Below are positions 1-8,890 of a DNA stretch of 64,000 bases, piece by piece. Numbering within the stretch: the stretch's first letter is position 1; each line of letters begins with the position of its first letter. The stretch lies in assembly GCA_030524455.1 (NCBI GenBank), contig JAUNGT010000014.1:1-64000 (forward strand). Direction: 5' to 3'. Under the pieces are notes generated by a model. That model saw only the letters and a program-made list of their open reading frames with translations, ran no database searches and had not been told where the DNA came from. A program made the position numbers and the translations under genes. This stretch comes from Eubacteriales bacterium (GTDB taxonomy: Bacteria; Bacillota; Clostridia; Lachnospirales; Lachnospiraceae).

Positions 1-1
1 A

Positions 2-82
2 TCAAGGTTTTTATTAGATTTACACAATAAAAAACAGGTAGTTTTTGACACTACCGGTAATCCAGCAGGGGATGATATATGA
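2..82 (+). CDS. C-terminal fragment of an upstream gene (partial)
   Basis: The frame is open from the left edge and ends at TGA 80-82, which overlaps the ATG of the next gene in an ATGA arrangement. Only the last 26 residues are visible (ending in ...NPAGDDI), so the family cannot be told. The overlap suggests an operon with translational coupling to the HAAS-type protein. The stretch is AT-rich like the gene that follows. It could be a chance open frame, but the ATGA junction makes a real gene more likely. Confidence 0.45.
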   Translation, partial: SRFLLDLHNKKQVVFDTTGNPAGDDI

Positions 83-639
83 ATAATTTATTTGATGAAT
101 ATTTGGATCATATGTTGGAGAATATGCGGGGGAGTAGAAAAGAAAAACGGGATATTAGGAACGAGTTAGAGTTACACATGCAAGAATTATATGATACCTA
201 TATTTCTGCAGGATATGAAGAAAAAAAGGCGGGGCAAAACGTAATTATAGATATGGGAGATTCCAGTGCGCTTGCGAGAGAGTTTAATCCCATTCTGAAA
301 AGGAAAAAAATGAAGAGATATATGAGAGCAGTATCTTCTCTGAATATTATTATGCTGGCTGTCTTTTGTACAATAATTTTTTATTCGTGGAAAGAAGAGA
401 AGGAGAAGTATTTAGAATTTGCGGAGGGGTTAGACAGTGGTAAAGTGATCATGTCAGAAGAGTTGAAAGATAGTTTTTATAACCTTAATTATAAGGATAA
501 CGAACTTATTGAAAATGCAATTAATTGTTATTATAAAGAGAAAGAAACTGATGAAACCGTCCAAATGGTAATAAATAATGAAGCGAATGTATTTATTACC
601 ATGAGAGAGGTGTATGGTTCAAAGAGCGAGGGGGAATAA
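79..639 (+). CDS. HAAS/DUF1700-like membrane protein
   Basis: 186-residue protein. Residues ~1-75 are charged and helical, with the pattern of HAAS / permease-prefix domains (YLDHMLENMRG, then RNELELHMQELYDTYISAGY and a VIIDMGDSSALAREFN-type end). These domains usually accompany PadR-type regulators or ABC permeases and are thought to be signalling modules. One membrane helix is at ~86-104 (IIMLAVFCTIIFYSW), followed by a charged ~80-residue tail that I do not recognise. The start overlaps the preceding stop. Codon use is strongly AT-rich compared with genes from 1.8 kb on, suggesting recent arrival or an accessory region. The family call is by pattern only. Confidence 0.55.
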   Translation: MNNLFDEYLDHMLENMRGSRKEKRDIRNELELHMQELYDTYISAGYEEKKAGQNVIIDMGDSSALAREFNPILKRKKMKRYMRAVSSLNIIMLAVFCTIIFYSWKEEKEKYLEFAEGLDSGKVIMSEELKDSFYNLNYKDNELIENAINCYYKEKETDETVQMVINNEANVFITMREVYGSKSEGE

Positions 640-1053
640 AAACTATCGCTATCGTGGAGGGGGAACTTGTTGATATCGCACCTCATAAATAGGAGCTGTA
701 AAATTCCTAAGGATCAGCTAAGTTGTCGAATGAGGATATGGGAGTAAGATAAATTAAGGGAAAAGCATTCTATGGTGAAATTTAAGCCATAGAAGACCTT
801 TTAATATGCGGAGATATACTGTATGATTTGTACCGAACTAAATTTGAGAATTTCAATAAGTAATAAAATAAGTTTTTAGAGATTACAGTAGGCACAAAAA
901 GCGAAACATTTTAGTTTTGATATAATGATGATACCGCCTCGTAATATTCATTTGAATATAGATGATCAAATCATATTATGAGCAGTTTAAAATTCGAATA
1001 TAGATATTCAAAACGTAGAACTGATCAATTAAAAGAAGATATACAACGGATGA
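640..1053. other. AT-rich intergenic stretch without a recognisable gene
   Basis: About 410 bases with many stops in all frames. Apart from a small terminator-like hairpin (768-800), I see no RNA gene, repeat or promoter that I can support. It looks like decaying DNA between the HAAS gene and the Rpn remnant. Confidence 0.5.
768..804 (+). terminator. weak intrinsic terminator
   Basis: TTCTATGG (768-775) pairs with CCATAGAA (787-794), followed by GACCTTTT. The stem is 8 bp with an 11-nt loop. It could end transcription from the HAAS gene, though it lies about 130 bases downstream of its stop. Confidence 0.4.
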
Positions 1054-1206
1054 AAGACACTGGATTTTAAAAAGATATATCCGGAAGCCAGCGGGGAAGT
1101 GATTGCCCTGTTTAGGGAAATTAGAGTATTACCCAGCAGGGAGGATTCCTATGAATGTCTGCTAGAAGGGGGGATCCCGGTAGAACCGTCACAGGAGTTT
1201 CTATGA
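1054..1206 (+). pseudogene. open remnant ahead of the Rpn-like gene
   Basis: This frame is open after a stop at 1051-1053 and encodes about 50 residues (containing IYPEASGEVIALFREIRV and ending VEPSQEFL). It ends in TGA 1204-1206, overlapping the ATG at 1203. There is no ATG and no clear ribosome-binding site; a GTG near 1099 is the only internal start. The sequence looks protein-like rather than random, so I read it as the tail of a lost gene once coupled to the Rpn gene. The family is unknown. Confidence 0.3.
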
Positions 1207-1655
1207 AGAAAAAATGTGACTCTGCTGTTTTATTTCCTGTACCCCAAAACGGGGATGAGAGCCTGCCGCCCTTACTGCGACAGATGTCCGGCCCGATCTC
1301 CTTCGGCCTGACCAACGCCTATATGTTTGTGGCAGTGCTGCAGAACAATCAGGAGGCGCTGGCAAACCTGATCGCCGCAATCCTGCATATCGACCGGTCG
1401 GAAATCCTTTCCCTGGAAATCCTAAACCCAATTGTGCTGGGGGAAGCGGCGGACGAAAAAGCCTGCGTGATGGATATTCTTGTCCTTTTAAATGGGAATA
1501 TTAAGCAAGGCCTCACAACTGGCCGACAGGAAGAAGCGAATCGGCTCAACTCATTAATCCGAAAGCTGGCTGCTCTTGGTCGGACCTCAGATATTGTCAA
1601 AGGAGCCGGGGACCCTGCCTATCAGGCAAAACTACTGGAGGAATTTGGTCTGTAG
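1203..1655 (+). pseudogene. internally deleted Rpn / PD-(D/E)XK nuclease-family transposase
   Basis: 150 residues from ATG 1203 (AGGAG at 1192-1196). The N-terminal half has the typical Rpn/PDDEXK-transposase opening (GPISFGLTNAYMFVAVLQ, then NPIVLGEA and a CVMDILVLLNGN strand). The frame then jumps straight to the family's C-terminal tail (GRQEEANRLNSLI ... DPAYQAKLLEEFGL). Full-length members are about 300 residues or more, so roughly the middle half, including the second catalytic strand normally written E-x-Q, is missing. The frame is kept, but the nuclease core cannot fold normally. This is most likely a dead copy created by an internal in-frame deletion. Confidence 0.65.
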
Positions 1656-1733
1656 CTGCAGACCCTATTAGCGCGCGGCAAATGGCTGCGCGCTTTCCGT
1701 CCCAAATATTAAGAAAATGTGAAAAAATTGTAA

Positions 1734-1770
1734 CAAGGCGGGACGCAGGGGCACAGCGCCTTGCTTTTTT
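1734..1770 (+). terminator. intrinsic terminator upstream of secA
   Basis: CAAGGCG (1734-1740) pairs with CGCCTTG (1757-1763), followed directly by CTTTTTT. It ends transcription arriving from the Rpn remnant side. The downstream arm overlaps the -35 element of the promoter reading towards secA. Confidence 0.6.
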
Positions 1771-1789
1771 AGAAACCATCTGTTAGAAT
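1761..1789 (+). promoter_or_regulatory. vegetative promoter for secA
   Basis: -35 TTGCTT (1761-1766), 17-bp spacer, -10 TAGAAT (1784-1789), about 50 bases before the secA start. The TTG of the -35 is also the end of the terminator stem and its T-run. Confidence 0.55.
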
Positions 1790-1841
1790 AACGTTTAGGT
1801 TTATTTTTGCGCGGCAGGCGCAGCTGAATGGAGAAAAACAG

Positions 1842-4409
1842 ATGAATGTGATTGAGAAAGTTTTTGGTACGCACAGCGAGAGAGAGCTGAAGCGGATCAC
1901 GCCCCTGGTGGATCGGATCGAGTCTTTGCGGGACGGGATGATGGCGCTTAGCGACGAGCAGCTGCGGGACAAGACGAAGGAATATAAGAACCGGCTGGCA
2001 AACGGGGAGACGCTGGACGATCTTTTGCCGGAGGCCTTTGCCACCGTTCGGGAGGCAGGACGCCGTGTGCTGAATATGGAGCATTTCCGGGTGCAGCTGA
2101 TCGGCGGCATTATTCTGCACCAGGGCCGTATCGCCGAGATGAAGACCGGCGAGGGTAAGACGCTGGTATCCACCCTGCCCGCGTACTTAAACGCGCTGGA
2201 GGGCAAGGGCGTGCATGTGGTTACGGTCAACGATTACCTGGCAGCCCGCGACGCCGAGTGGATGGGCGCGGTGCACGAGTTTTTGGGCCTGAAGGTGGGC
2301 GTTGTGTTAAACGACATGAAGCCCGAGGAGCGGAAGGAAGCCTATGCCTGCGATATCACCTATGTGACCAACAATGAGCTGGGCTTTGATTATCTTCGCG
2401 ATAATATGGCGATTTATAAGGAACAGCTCGTGCTGCGCGATCTGCACTATGCCATCATCGACGAGGTGGACTCGGTGCTCATCGACGAGGCCCGCACCCC
2501 GCTGATTATTTCCGGGCAGAGCGGCAAGTCCACCAGCCTGTATGAGGCCTGCGATATTCTGGCGCGTCAGCTCAGGCGCGGCGATGACGTGGCGGAGTTT
2601 TCCAAGATGGATGCCATCATGGGCGTGGAGCAGGAGGAGAACGGCGACTTCGTGGTCAATGAGAAGGATAAGGTGGTGAACCTGACCGCGGAGGGGATCG
2701 CGAAGGTGGAAAAATTTTTCCACATCGAGAACCTGGCCGATCCGGAGAATCTGGAGATTCAGAACAATATCATCCTGGCGCTGCGGGCGCATAACCTGAT
2801 GCACCGGGACAAGGACTATGTGGTAAAGGACGATCAGGTGCTGATCGTGGACGAATTTACGGGCCGTATTATGCCCGGACGCCGTTACTCCGACGGCCTG
2901 CACCAGGCCATTGAGGCCAAGGAGCATGTGAAGGTGAAGCGGGAGAGCAAGACGCTGGCGACCATCACCTTCCAGAACTTTTTCAACAAGTTTGAGAAAA
3001 AATCCGGCATGACCGGTACGGCGCTGACCGAGGAAAAGGAGTTCCGGGATATTTACGGGATGGATGTGGTGGAGATTCCCACCAATCGCCCGGTGATCCG
3101 AAAGGATCTGCACGACGCCGTATATAAGACCAAGCAGGAAAAGCTGCACGCCATTGTGGAGGCGGTCAAGGCGGCTCATGAAAAGGGGCAGCCCGTGCTG
3201 GTGGGCACGATCACGATTGAGGCCTCCGAGCAGCTCTCCGGCATGCTGCGCCGGGAGGGCATCCAGCATAAGGTCCTGAACGCCAAATTCCATGAGCTGG
3301 AGGCGGAGATTGTGGCGGACGCCGGCGTACACGGCGCAGTGACGATCGCCACCAACATGGCGGGCCGCGGTACGGACATCAAGCTGGACGAGGAGTCCAG
3401 GGCAGCAGGCGGCTTAAAGATCATCGGCACGGAGCGCCATGAGTCCCGCCGGATCGACAATCAGCTGCGCGGACGTTCCGGCCGTCAGGGAGATCCGGGG
3501 GAATCCCGTTTCTACATTTCCCTGGAGGACGACCTGATGCGCCTGTTCGGCTCCGAGAAGATGATTTCCATGTTCAATGCGCTGGGCATCCCGGAGGGAC
3601 AGGAGATCGAGCACAAGATGCTGAGCCGTGCGATCGAGAACGCCCAGAAGAAGATCGAGGGCAATAACTTCGGCATTCGTAAGAACCTGCTGGAATACGA
3701 CCAGGTGATGAACGAGCAGCGCGAGATCATTTATGCGGAGCGCCGCCGCGTGCTGGACGGCGAGAGCATGCGCGACGTGATTTACAAGATGATCACGGAT
3801 ATCGTGGACAACACGGTGGACATGGTGATCGGGGAGGAGAGCGACGCGGAGGAATGGAACCTTACTGAGCTCAATTCTCTGCTGCTGCCCATTATTCCGC
3901 TGGAGCCTGTGACCAGGGAGCGGATCGCAAAGCCCAAAAAGGACAGCTTAAAGCAGCAGCTCAAGGAGGAGGCCGTCAAGTTTTATGAGACGAAGGAGGC
4001 CGAGTTCCCGGAGGCGGAGATGATCCGTGAGGCGGAGCGCGTGATCCTCCTGAAGGTGATCGACCGCAAGTGGATGACCCATATCGACGATATGGATCAG
4101 CTGCGCCAGGGCATCGGCCTGCAGGCCTACGGCCAGCGTGATCCTCTGGTGGAATATAAGATGAACGGCTACGAGATGTTTGAAAATATGACAGAGAGCA
4201 TCAAGGAGGATACGATTCGTGTGCTCTGCCATATCCGTCTCGAACAGAAGGTGGAGCGGGAGCAGGTCGCGAAGGTGACGGGAACCAACAAGGACGAATC
4301 CGGCCCGAGAAGACCGGTGAAGCGGGAGCATATGAAGGTATATCCCAACGATCCCTGCCCCTGCGGCAGCGGCAAGAAATATAAAAACTGCTGCGGCAGG
4401 AATCACTGA
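1842..4409 (+). CDS. secA: preprotein translocase ATPase SecA
   Basis: SecA is the motor that pushes unfolded secretory proteins through the SecYEG channel, using ATP at the inner face of the membrane. The 855-residue protein is full length. It has Walker A near residue 100 ([14 protein letters not shown]), the DEVD box ([17 protein letters not shown]), the preprotein-binding region, [25 protein letters not shown] and the motif-VI region [15 protein letters not shown]. The C-terminus is the zinc-binding SEC-C tail ([13 protein letters not shown]), which binds SecB and the ribosome in other species. The ATG at 1842 follows GGAGAAAAACAG. The gene has its own promoter and prfB lies 31 bases downstream. 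Confidence 0.98.
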   Translation: MNVIEKVFGTHSERELKRITPLVDRIESLRDGMMALSDEQLRDKTKEYKNRLANGETLDDLLPEAFATVREAGRRVLNMEHFRVQLIGGIILHQGRIAEMKTGEGKTLVSTLPAYLNALEGKGVHVVTVNDYLAARDAEWMGAVHEFLGLKVGVVLNDMKPEERKEAYACDITYVTNNELGFDYLRDNMAIYKEQLVLRDLHYAIIDEVDSVLIDEARTPLIISGQSGKSTSLYEACDILARQLRRGDDVAEFSKMDAIMGVEQEENGDFVVNEKDKVVNLTAEGIAKVEKFFHIENLADPENLEIQNNIILALRAHNLMHRDKDYVVKDDQVLIVDEFTGRIMPGRRYSDGLHQAIEAKEHVKVKRESKTLATITFQNFFNKFEKKSGMTGTALTEEKEFRDIYGMDVVEIPTNRPVIRKDLHDAVYKTKQEKLHAIVEAVKAAHEKGQPVLVGTITIEASEQLSGMLRREGIQHKVLNAKFHELEAEIVADAGVHGAVTIATNMAGRGTDIKLDEESRAAGGLKIIGTERHESRRIDNQLRGRSGRQGDPGESRFYISLEDDLMRLFGSEKMISMFNALGIPEGQEIEHKMLSRAIENAQKKIEGNNFGIRKNLLEYDQVMNEQREIIYAERRRVLDGESMRDVIYKMITDIVDNTVDMVIGEESDAEEWNLTELNSLLLPIIPLEPVTRERIAKPKKDSLKQQLKEEAVKFYETKEAEFPEAEMIREAERVILLKVIDRKWMTHIDDMDQLRQGIGLQAYGQRDPLVEYKMNGYEMFENMTESIKEDTIRVLCHIRLEQKVEREQVAKVTGTNKDESGPRRPVKREHMKVYPNDPCPCGSGKKYKNCCGRNH

Positions 4410-4440
4410 CACCCGCAGGCAGTAAAGGTGGACAAATATT

Positions 4441-5571
4441 ATGGCAATGGTAGAATTGGACCAGATGAAGTTCGAGCTGCAAAGCTACGAGAATACGCTT
4501 CATGAGGTGAAGGATTCCCTGAATCTGGAGGGAAAAAAGAAGCGGATCGAGGAACTGGAGATGGAGATGGAAGCCCCGGGCTTCTGGGACGATCCGGATT
4601 CCTCCAACCGCAAGATGAAGGAACTGAAAAATCTGAAGGACACGGCGGAGCTGTGCAATAAGCTGGAAACCCAGTATTCCGATATCGAGACGCTCATCGA
4701 GATGGGCCACGAGGAGGAAGATCCGGAGATGACGGCGGAGATCCGCAGCGAGCTGGACGAATTTATCGAACAGCTGGAGGAGCTGCGCATCGGCACGCTT
4801 TTGTCCGGCGAATATGACAGAGATAATGCAATTTTAAAATTAAATGCAGGAGCGGGCGGCACGGAGAGCTGCGACTGGTGCGGTATGCTTTACCGGATGT
4901 ACACCAGATGGGCCGAGAAAAAAGGCTTTTCCGTGGAGGTGCTGGATTATCTGGACGGCGAGGAGGCGGGCATCAAGTCCGTCACCTTCCAGGTCAACGG
5001 CGAGAACGCTTACGGCTATTTGAAATCCGAGAAGGGCGTACACCGTCTGGTGCGTATTTCTCCGTTCAATGCCCAGGGCAAGCGGCAGACCTCCTTTGTT
5101 TCCCTGGATGTGATGCCGGACATCGAGGAGGATCTGGATATCGAGATCAACCCGGACGAGCTGCGCATCGACACCTACCGAAGCAGCGGCGCGGGCGGAC
5201 AGCATATCAATAAGACGTCCTCCGCGATCCGTATCACCCACCTGCCCACGGGCATCGTGGTACAGTGCCAGAATGAGCGCTCCCAGTTCCAGAACAAGGA
5301 CAAGGCGATGCAGATGCTCAAAGCCAAGCTGTATATGCTCAAGCAGGAGGAGAATGCGGAGAAGCTTTCCGATATCCGCGGAGAGGTCAAGGATATCGCC
5401 TGGGGCAACCAGATCCGTTCCTATGTGCTGCAGCCCTATAAGCTGGTCAAGGATCTGCGCACCGGCCAGGAGGTGGCGAACGCCGACGGCGTGCTGGACG
5501 GCGGACTGGATCCGTTTATCAACGCGTATTTGAAATGGATCAATAATAAGGATAAGCAGGAAAACAACTGA
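4441..5571 (+). CDS. prfB: peptide chain release factor 2
   Basis: RF2 recognises UAA and UGA stop codons and triggers peptide release. The 376-residue protein shows the stop-codon-reading SPF tripeptide (VRISPFNAQGKRQTSF) and the catalytic GGQ loop (SGAGGQHINKTSSAIRITH). Start ATG 4441 follows AAAGGTGG. Many bacteria make RF2 through a +1 programmed frameshift at an in-frame UGA near codon 25. Here the corresponding region (HEVKDSLNLEGKKKRIEEL) reads straight through with no UGA, so this copy appears to lack that autoregulation. It is the second gene of a secA-prfB pair and may share secA's promoter. Confidence 0.97.
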   Translation: MAMVELDQMKFELQSYENTLHEVKDSLNLEGKKKRIEELEMEMEAPGFWDDPDSSNRKMKELKNLKDTAELCNKLETQYSDIETLIEMGHEEEDPEMTAEIRSELDEFIEQLEELRIGTLLSGEYDRDNAILKLNAGAGGTESCDWCGMLYRMYTRWAEKKGFSVEVLDYLDGEEAGIKSVTFQVNGENAYGYLKSEKGVHRLVRISPFNAQGKRQTSFVSLDVMPDIEEDLDIEINPDELRIDTYRSSGAGGQHINKTSSAIRITHLPTGIVVQCQNERSQFQNKDKAMQMLKAKLYMLKQEENAEKLSDIRGEVKDIAWGNQIRSYVLQPYKLVKDLRTGQEVANADGVLDGGLDPFINAYLKWINNKDKQENN

Positions 5572-5593
5572 TAGGAAGATATGGAATCCATTT

Positions 5594-5649
5594 AAAGCAG
5601 CTGAAAGCAGGAAGGGCAGGGATTGCCCCGTCCTGCTTTCAGCTGCTTT
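5594..5649. terminator. long hairpin between convergent genes
   Basis: A perfect 19-bp stem, 5594-5612 with 5631-5649, and an 18-nt loop that itself contains GGGCAGG/GCCCCG. It lies between prfB and the convergent DUF975 gene and overlaps the last codons of the latter. There is no strong T-run, but the position and stem suggest a bidirectional terminator. Confidence 0.6.
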
Positions 5650-6361
5650 GCCGTCCCGGCTGGATCAGATCCAGATAGAAGAAGGCGTAGGTCTGATTCT
5701 GATAGGGATACACATACAAAAGCCCCAGGCCGCAGGTAAACAGCGACAGGATAAGCCAGGGCAGAAAGCTTGCCAGCAGCAGGAAATACCGCCATTTGCT
5801 GCCGCGCATGAGGCGCCGGGAGCGCTGCAGGCATTCCCGCGCCGTCAGCTCCGGAAAGTCCAGCATAATGTAAAACGCCTGGGAATACAGGATTTTCAAA
5901 AAAAGGCTGACCGCGAAAAAGACCAGGAGGGCCGCCAGCGTAAGGCCGAGCCAAAAGGCGCCGCCGTCTGTCCGGAAGCGGACAAAGAAAAGCTGAAAGC
6001 ACAGCTGGGGGAGCAGCAGCAACAGGGCGGGAAAGAGCTGGATGCGCATCGCCTTGCCCGGGTCATGCCAGAAGCCGGTGAAAATACCTCCCGCGTAAAT
6101 CTGCTGGCCGCAGGCGTTGGACAAAAACAGGTAGGCGATCCCGACCTTGAACACGGCGAAAAAAATGCCGATGCCGAAGTTGACCGCATAATACAGGATC
6201 AGGCCCAGGGGCGGGTAGACGCGGGTCAGCGCCGAGGGGGCGACGATCAGATATTCCAGCAGAATCAGGGATAAAAAGGCGCTGCTGAGCGGAAGATAAT
6301 GTCCCAGCAGGGCGGCCCTGGCCCTGCCCTTTAATTCGGACCGGGAAGCGTGTTGTCTCAT
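5639..6361 (-). CDS. DUF975-family integral membrane protein
   Basis: 240 residues with about five or six membrane helices (for example LGLILYYAVNFGIGIFFAVF and LFPALLLLLPQLCFQLFF). The C-terminal pattern ECLQRSRRLMRGSKWRYFLL, then LFTCGLGLLYVYPYQNQTYAFFY, is typical of DUF975 proteins of Firmicutes, whose function is unknown. The ATG at 6361 overlaps the stop of the upstream DUF4190-like gene (ATGA), so the two form an operon on the minus strand. The end lies inside the 19-bp hairpin shared with prfB. Confidence 0.75.
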   Translation of the reverse strand: MRQHASRSELKGRARAALLGHYLPLSSAFLSLILLEYLIVAPSALTRVYPPLGLILYYAVNFGIGIFFAVFKVGIAYLFLSNACGQQIYAGGIFTGFWHDPGKAMRIQLFPALLLLLPQLCFQLFFVRFRTDGGAFWLGLTLAALLVFFAVSLFLKILYSQAFYIMLDFPELTARECLQRSRRLMRGSKWRYFLLLASFLPWLILSLFTCGLGLLYVYPYQNQTYAFFYLDLIQPGRQSS

Positions 6362-6738
6362 TTTTTAAAATACCTCTCAATGCCGTAGTTTTCCAGAATC
6401 TCGTCGGCGGTCATGCCGGTGAGCTGTTCGTAGGTCTCGTTGACCATCCCCCAGTACTGCGCGCGGCTTTCCGGGCTGGAAAATACAATGTAAAAGGAAA
6501 AAACGAAGAGGGCGGCGTTGATCACAATGGCGCAGACGGAAACCGCCACCCCAGCCAGCGCGTTGCCGGACATGGTGCGGCTGTTGCCCCTGGACAAAAG
6601 CCCCAGCATGACGGAGAGAGCGCCGCAGAAAAAAGCGGGAATCAAAGTCATGCTGAAGGTGCTGACAAGAGCGATCACCCCCAGCACAATGGAGGCCGTC
6701 GCAAAGCCGTTGCGCGCCGGTTTGGCGGAAGAATTCAT
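6358..6738 (-). CDS. DUF4190-like small membrane protein
   Basis: I choose the ATG at 6738 because AAAGGAT lies about ten bases upstream; a longer frame starts at 6777 without a good ribosome-binding site. The 126-residue product has two or three hydrophobic helices (GFATASIVLGVIALVSTF, IPAFFCGALSVMLGLLS, VSVCAIVINAALFVFSFYIV) and a short hydrophilic tail. The first two helices with their Gly pattern resemble DUF4190 proteins. No catalytic residues are visible. It is cotranslated with the DUF975 gene through a 4-base overlap. Confidence 0.6.
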   Translation of the reverse strand: MNSSAKPARNGFATASIVLGVIALVSTFSMTLIPAFFCGALSVMLGLLSRGNSRTMSGNALAGVAVSVCAIVINAALFVFSFYIVFSSPESRAQYWGMVNETYEQLTGMTADEILENYGIERYFKK

Positions 6739-6813
6739 GGGATGTATCCTTTCTGCCGCAGCGATGTGCGGCGGCATGGAGCGTTCCCCGCGACCGGGAG
6801 AACGTCGGTTTAT

Positions 6814-6844
6814 GAAAAAAGAGACCTGCTGACTGCAGGTCTCT
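6814..6844 (-). terminator. terminator of the tRNA-Arg gene
   Basis: A perfect 10-bp stem (6820-6829 with 6835-6844, AGAGACCTGC and its complement), followed on the minus strand by CTTTTTTC. It starts just a few bases after the 3' end of the tRNA. Confidence 0.85.
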
Positions 6845-6849
6845 CATCG

Positions 6850-6923
<74 letters not shown>

Positions 6924-7024
6924 ATTGCTGCTTGGGAACTGTACTGCGTTCCTTACAACGTATGTCATTCTACACTAATTTGCGCTGCCTGTCAAGCATG
7001 AAAATCAAAGATTTTTGGATTTCT

Positions 7025-8410
7025 TCACCATTTCTTCAGCGATTTCTTTATCTCTCCGCGGACGGTGAGCAGCATGGTCACAAAGCTGGCGGTGCCCCCG
7101 ATCACATTGGAGATGGGCTCGGCGGCAAAGACGCCGTTTACGGCGGGCGCGATCAGTCCGGGCAGCCAGAGGGTCAGCGGGATGACGATAAAGGCCTTGC
7201 GCAGCAGGGAGAAAAAGATCGCCTGCTTCGCCTTGCCCAGCGCGGTGAAGGCGCTCTGCCCGGCAAACTGCAGCGACATGAAGATGAAGCCGAAAAAGTA
7301 AATCCGCATGGCGGGAACCGTGGCGGCCGTCAGCTCTGCCTCCTCCGTGAAGATCCCGATAAAAAAGCGCGGAAACAGGTGCAGCGTTGCCCAGGCCAGG
7401 CCGGTGTAGGCGATACAGCTTACGGACATAAAGGCGATCGCCCTTTTGATCCGGTCGTATTTGCGGGCGCCGTAGTTGAAGCCGATGACCGGCTGCGCCC
7501 CGTTTGTCAGCCCGCTGACGGGCATGCTCACCACCTCCCGCACCGAGTTGATGATGGTCATGACGCCCACATACAGGTCGCCGCCGCAGCGGGACAGGGT
7601 GGCGTTGCAGACGACCTGGACGGCGCTGTTGGTGGCCGACATGATAAAGCCGGACATCCCCAGGGAGACGATGGCGGCCACGGTGGGAGCCTTGGGCCGC
7701 AGGCGGGATAGGCGCAGCCGCAGGATCGTCCGTTTTCCGGTGAGAAAGGAAAAGGTCCAGAGGGCGGAGGCAGTCTGGGAAATGACGGTCGCCAGGGCCG
7801 CCCCGCGGACGCCCATGCCGAGCACGAAGATAAAAAGCGGATCCAGAAGGATGTTGAGCACCGCGCCGATCAGCACGGTACACATTCCGGTTTTTCCAAA
7901 GCCCTGGGAGTTGATGAAGCTGTTCATCCCCAGCCCGATCATCACAAAGACGCTGCCGCAAAGATAGATGGTCAGATAGCTGTCCGCGAAGGGATAGGTG
8001 GCGTCGCTGGCCCCGAACAGATAGAGAAGGGGCGTCTTAAAGCACAGTCCAAGCGCAGTCAGCACAAGGCCGGAGGCGATCAGCATAAAAAAGGAGTTGC
8101 CCATGATCTGTTCCGCTTCGTCCAGCCTTCCGCGGCCCCGGGCGATGGAGCACAGCGGCGCGCCGCCCATGCCGAACAGGTTGGCAAAAGCCATCACAAT
8201 GGAAATGATGGGCAGGCACAGCCCCAGCCCCGTCAGGGAGGCGGTGGCGTTTTCGGGAAGACGGCCGATATACATCCGGTCGATGATGTTATACAGAATA
8301 TTGATGAGCTGTGCCACCGTCATGGGGGCGGCGAGGGAAAGGATCGCGCCGACGACGCTTCCTTTGGAAAAATCATTTTTCTGTGCGGGATCCGTATTTT
8401 GCCGGTTCAT
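7025..8410 (-). CDS. MATE-family efflux transporter
   Basis: 461 residues with about 12 predicted helices in two similar halves, the hallmark of MATE antiporters that export cationic drugs or metabolites using Na+ or H+ gradients. Typical motifs are PMTVAQLINILYNIIDRMYIG in the first helix, GMGGAPLCSIARGRG after helix 2, and SGLTNGAQPVIGFNYGARK in the second half. The gene starts at ATG 8410 with a promoter at 8446-8474 and stands alone behind tRNA-Arg. Substrate cannot be told. A second, unrelated-in-position MATE gene is at 44343. Confidence 0.9.
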   Translation of the reverse strand: MNRQNTDPAQKNDFSKGSVVGAILSLAAPMTVAQLINILYNIIDRMYIGRLPENATASLTGLGLCLPIISIVMAFANLFGMGGAPLCSIARGRGRLDEAEQIMGNSFFMLIASGLVLTALGLCFKTPLLYLFGASDATYPFADSYLTIYLCGSVFVMIGLGMNSFINSQGFGKTGMCTVLIGAVLNILLDPLFIFVLGMGVRGAALATVISQTASALWTFSFLTGKRTILRLRLSRLRPKAPTVAAIVSLGMSGFIMSATNSAVQVVCNATLSRCGGDLYVGVMTIINSVREVVSMPVSGLTNGAQPVIGFNYGARKYDRIKRAIAFMSVSCIAYTGLAWATLHLFPRFFIGIFTEEAELTAATVPAMRIYFFGFIFMSLQFAGQSAFTALGKAKQAIFFSLLRKAFIVIPLTLWLPGLIAPAVNGVFAAEPISNVIGGTASFVTMLLTVRGEIKKSLKKW

Positions 8411-8445
8411 GAGAAGCCTTCCTTTTCTTTGAGGTGTATAAATTT

Positions 8446-8474
8446 ATTATAGAAGCGCCTCCGGCGTTTGTAAA
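8446..8474 (-). promoter_or_regulatory. vegetative promoter for the MATE gene
   Basis: On the minus strand: -35 TTTACA (8474-8469), 17-bp spacer, -10 TATAAT (8451-8446). The spacer includes a small GC-rich palindrome (ACGCCGGAGGCGC). Confidence 0.65.
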
Positions 8475-8508
8475 GGGCCGTTCGCTCCGGCGGAATGAAT
8501 GGTTACAG

Positions 8509-8538
8509 GTATATTTATCCCTGTGTCTGTCCATACTA
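8509..8538 (+). promoter_or_regulatory. sigma-G-like forespore promoter
   Basis: -35 GTATA (8509-8513), 18-bp spacer, -10 CATACTA (8532-8538). This fits the Bacillus/Clostridium sigma-G consensus (GHATR, 17-18 bp, CATNNTA) and lies 42 bases upstream of the small Asn/Gln-rich gene at 8581. No sigma-A promoter competes in the same gap on this strand. Confidence 0.6.
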
Positions 8539-8580
8539 TTTCCGTAACCAAAATATGAAAAAGCAAGGAGAACGAAGCGT

Positions 8581-8724
8581 ATGTCTAAGAATGATTACAG
8601 TCAGAACAGTCAGAACCAGTCCAAAAATCAGGCGGAGGACGCGCAGAAGAACCAGGGGAAAAACTGCGGTAAGGAGAATGCCGCAAGCAACTGCAAAAAC
8701 GGCAGAAACGCCAGGGAGCAGTAA
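8581..8724 (+). CDS. 47-residue Asn/Gln-rich small protein, probably spore-associated
   Basis: ATG 8581 lies 8 bases after AAGGAG, and the frame ends at TAA 8722-8724 before a strong terminator. The product begins MSKNDYSQNSQNQSKNQ, is rich in Asn, Gln, Lys and Ser, contains two Cys, and has no hydrophobic segment. This composition resembles gamma-type or clostridial small acid-soluble spore proteins that serve as amino-acid stores. The sigma-G-like promoter upstream supports forespore expression. It is not an alpha/beta DNA-binding SASP, since that motif is absent. The function is inferred from composition and promoter. Confidence 0.65.
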   Translation: MSKNDYSQNSQNQSKNQAEDAQKNQGKNCGKENAASNCKNGRNAREQ

Positions 8725-8744
8725 ATCGGTTTTATAACGCCGAA

Positions 8745-8805
8745 AAGGCGGGCGGGACGGTGAAAATCAGCGTTGGCTGACGATTCCTGTCCCGTCCGCC
8801 TTTTT
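8745..8805 (+). terminator. strong intrinsic terminator
   Basis: A 14-bp stem (8745-8758 with 8789-8802, one G-T pair) with T-run 8801-8805. It closes the small spore-type gene and separates it from the next promoter, whose TTGACA begins four bases later. Confidence 0.85.
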
Positions 8806-8808
8806 GCC

Positions 8809-8838
8809 TTGACAGCGGATTCCTTTTAACCGTAAAAT
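8809..8838 (+). promoter_or_regulatory. vegetative promoter for the RNA methyltransferase operon
   Basis: TTGACA (8809-8814), 18-bp spacer, TAAAAT (8833-8838), about 50 bases before the ATG at 8891. Confidence 0.6.
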
Positions 8839-8890
8839 GAGAACAGGAAAAGGGACGGCCGTTTGCCGTCCGGGATTCAAAAGGAGAGTT

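Noticed and set aside
2307..3332. Open frame of 341 codons opposite secA
   Set aside because: It lies wholly antisense to secA, has Leu/His/Arg-rich composition typical of shadow frames in GC-rich DNA and no ribosome-binding site.
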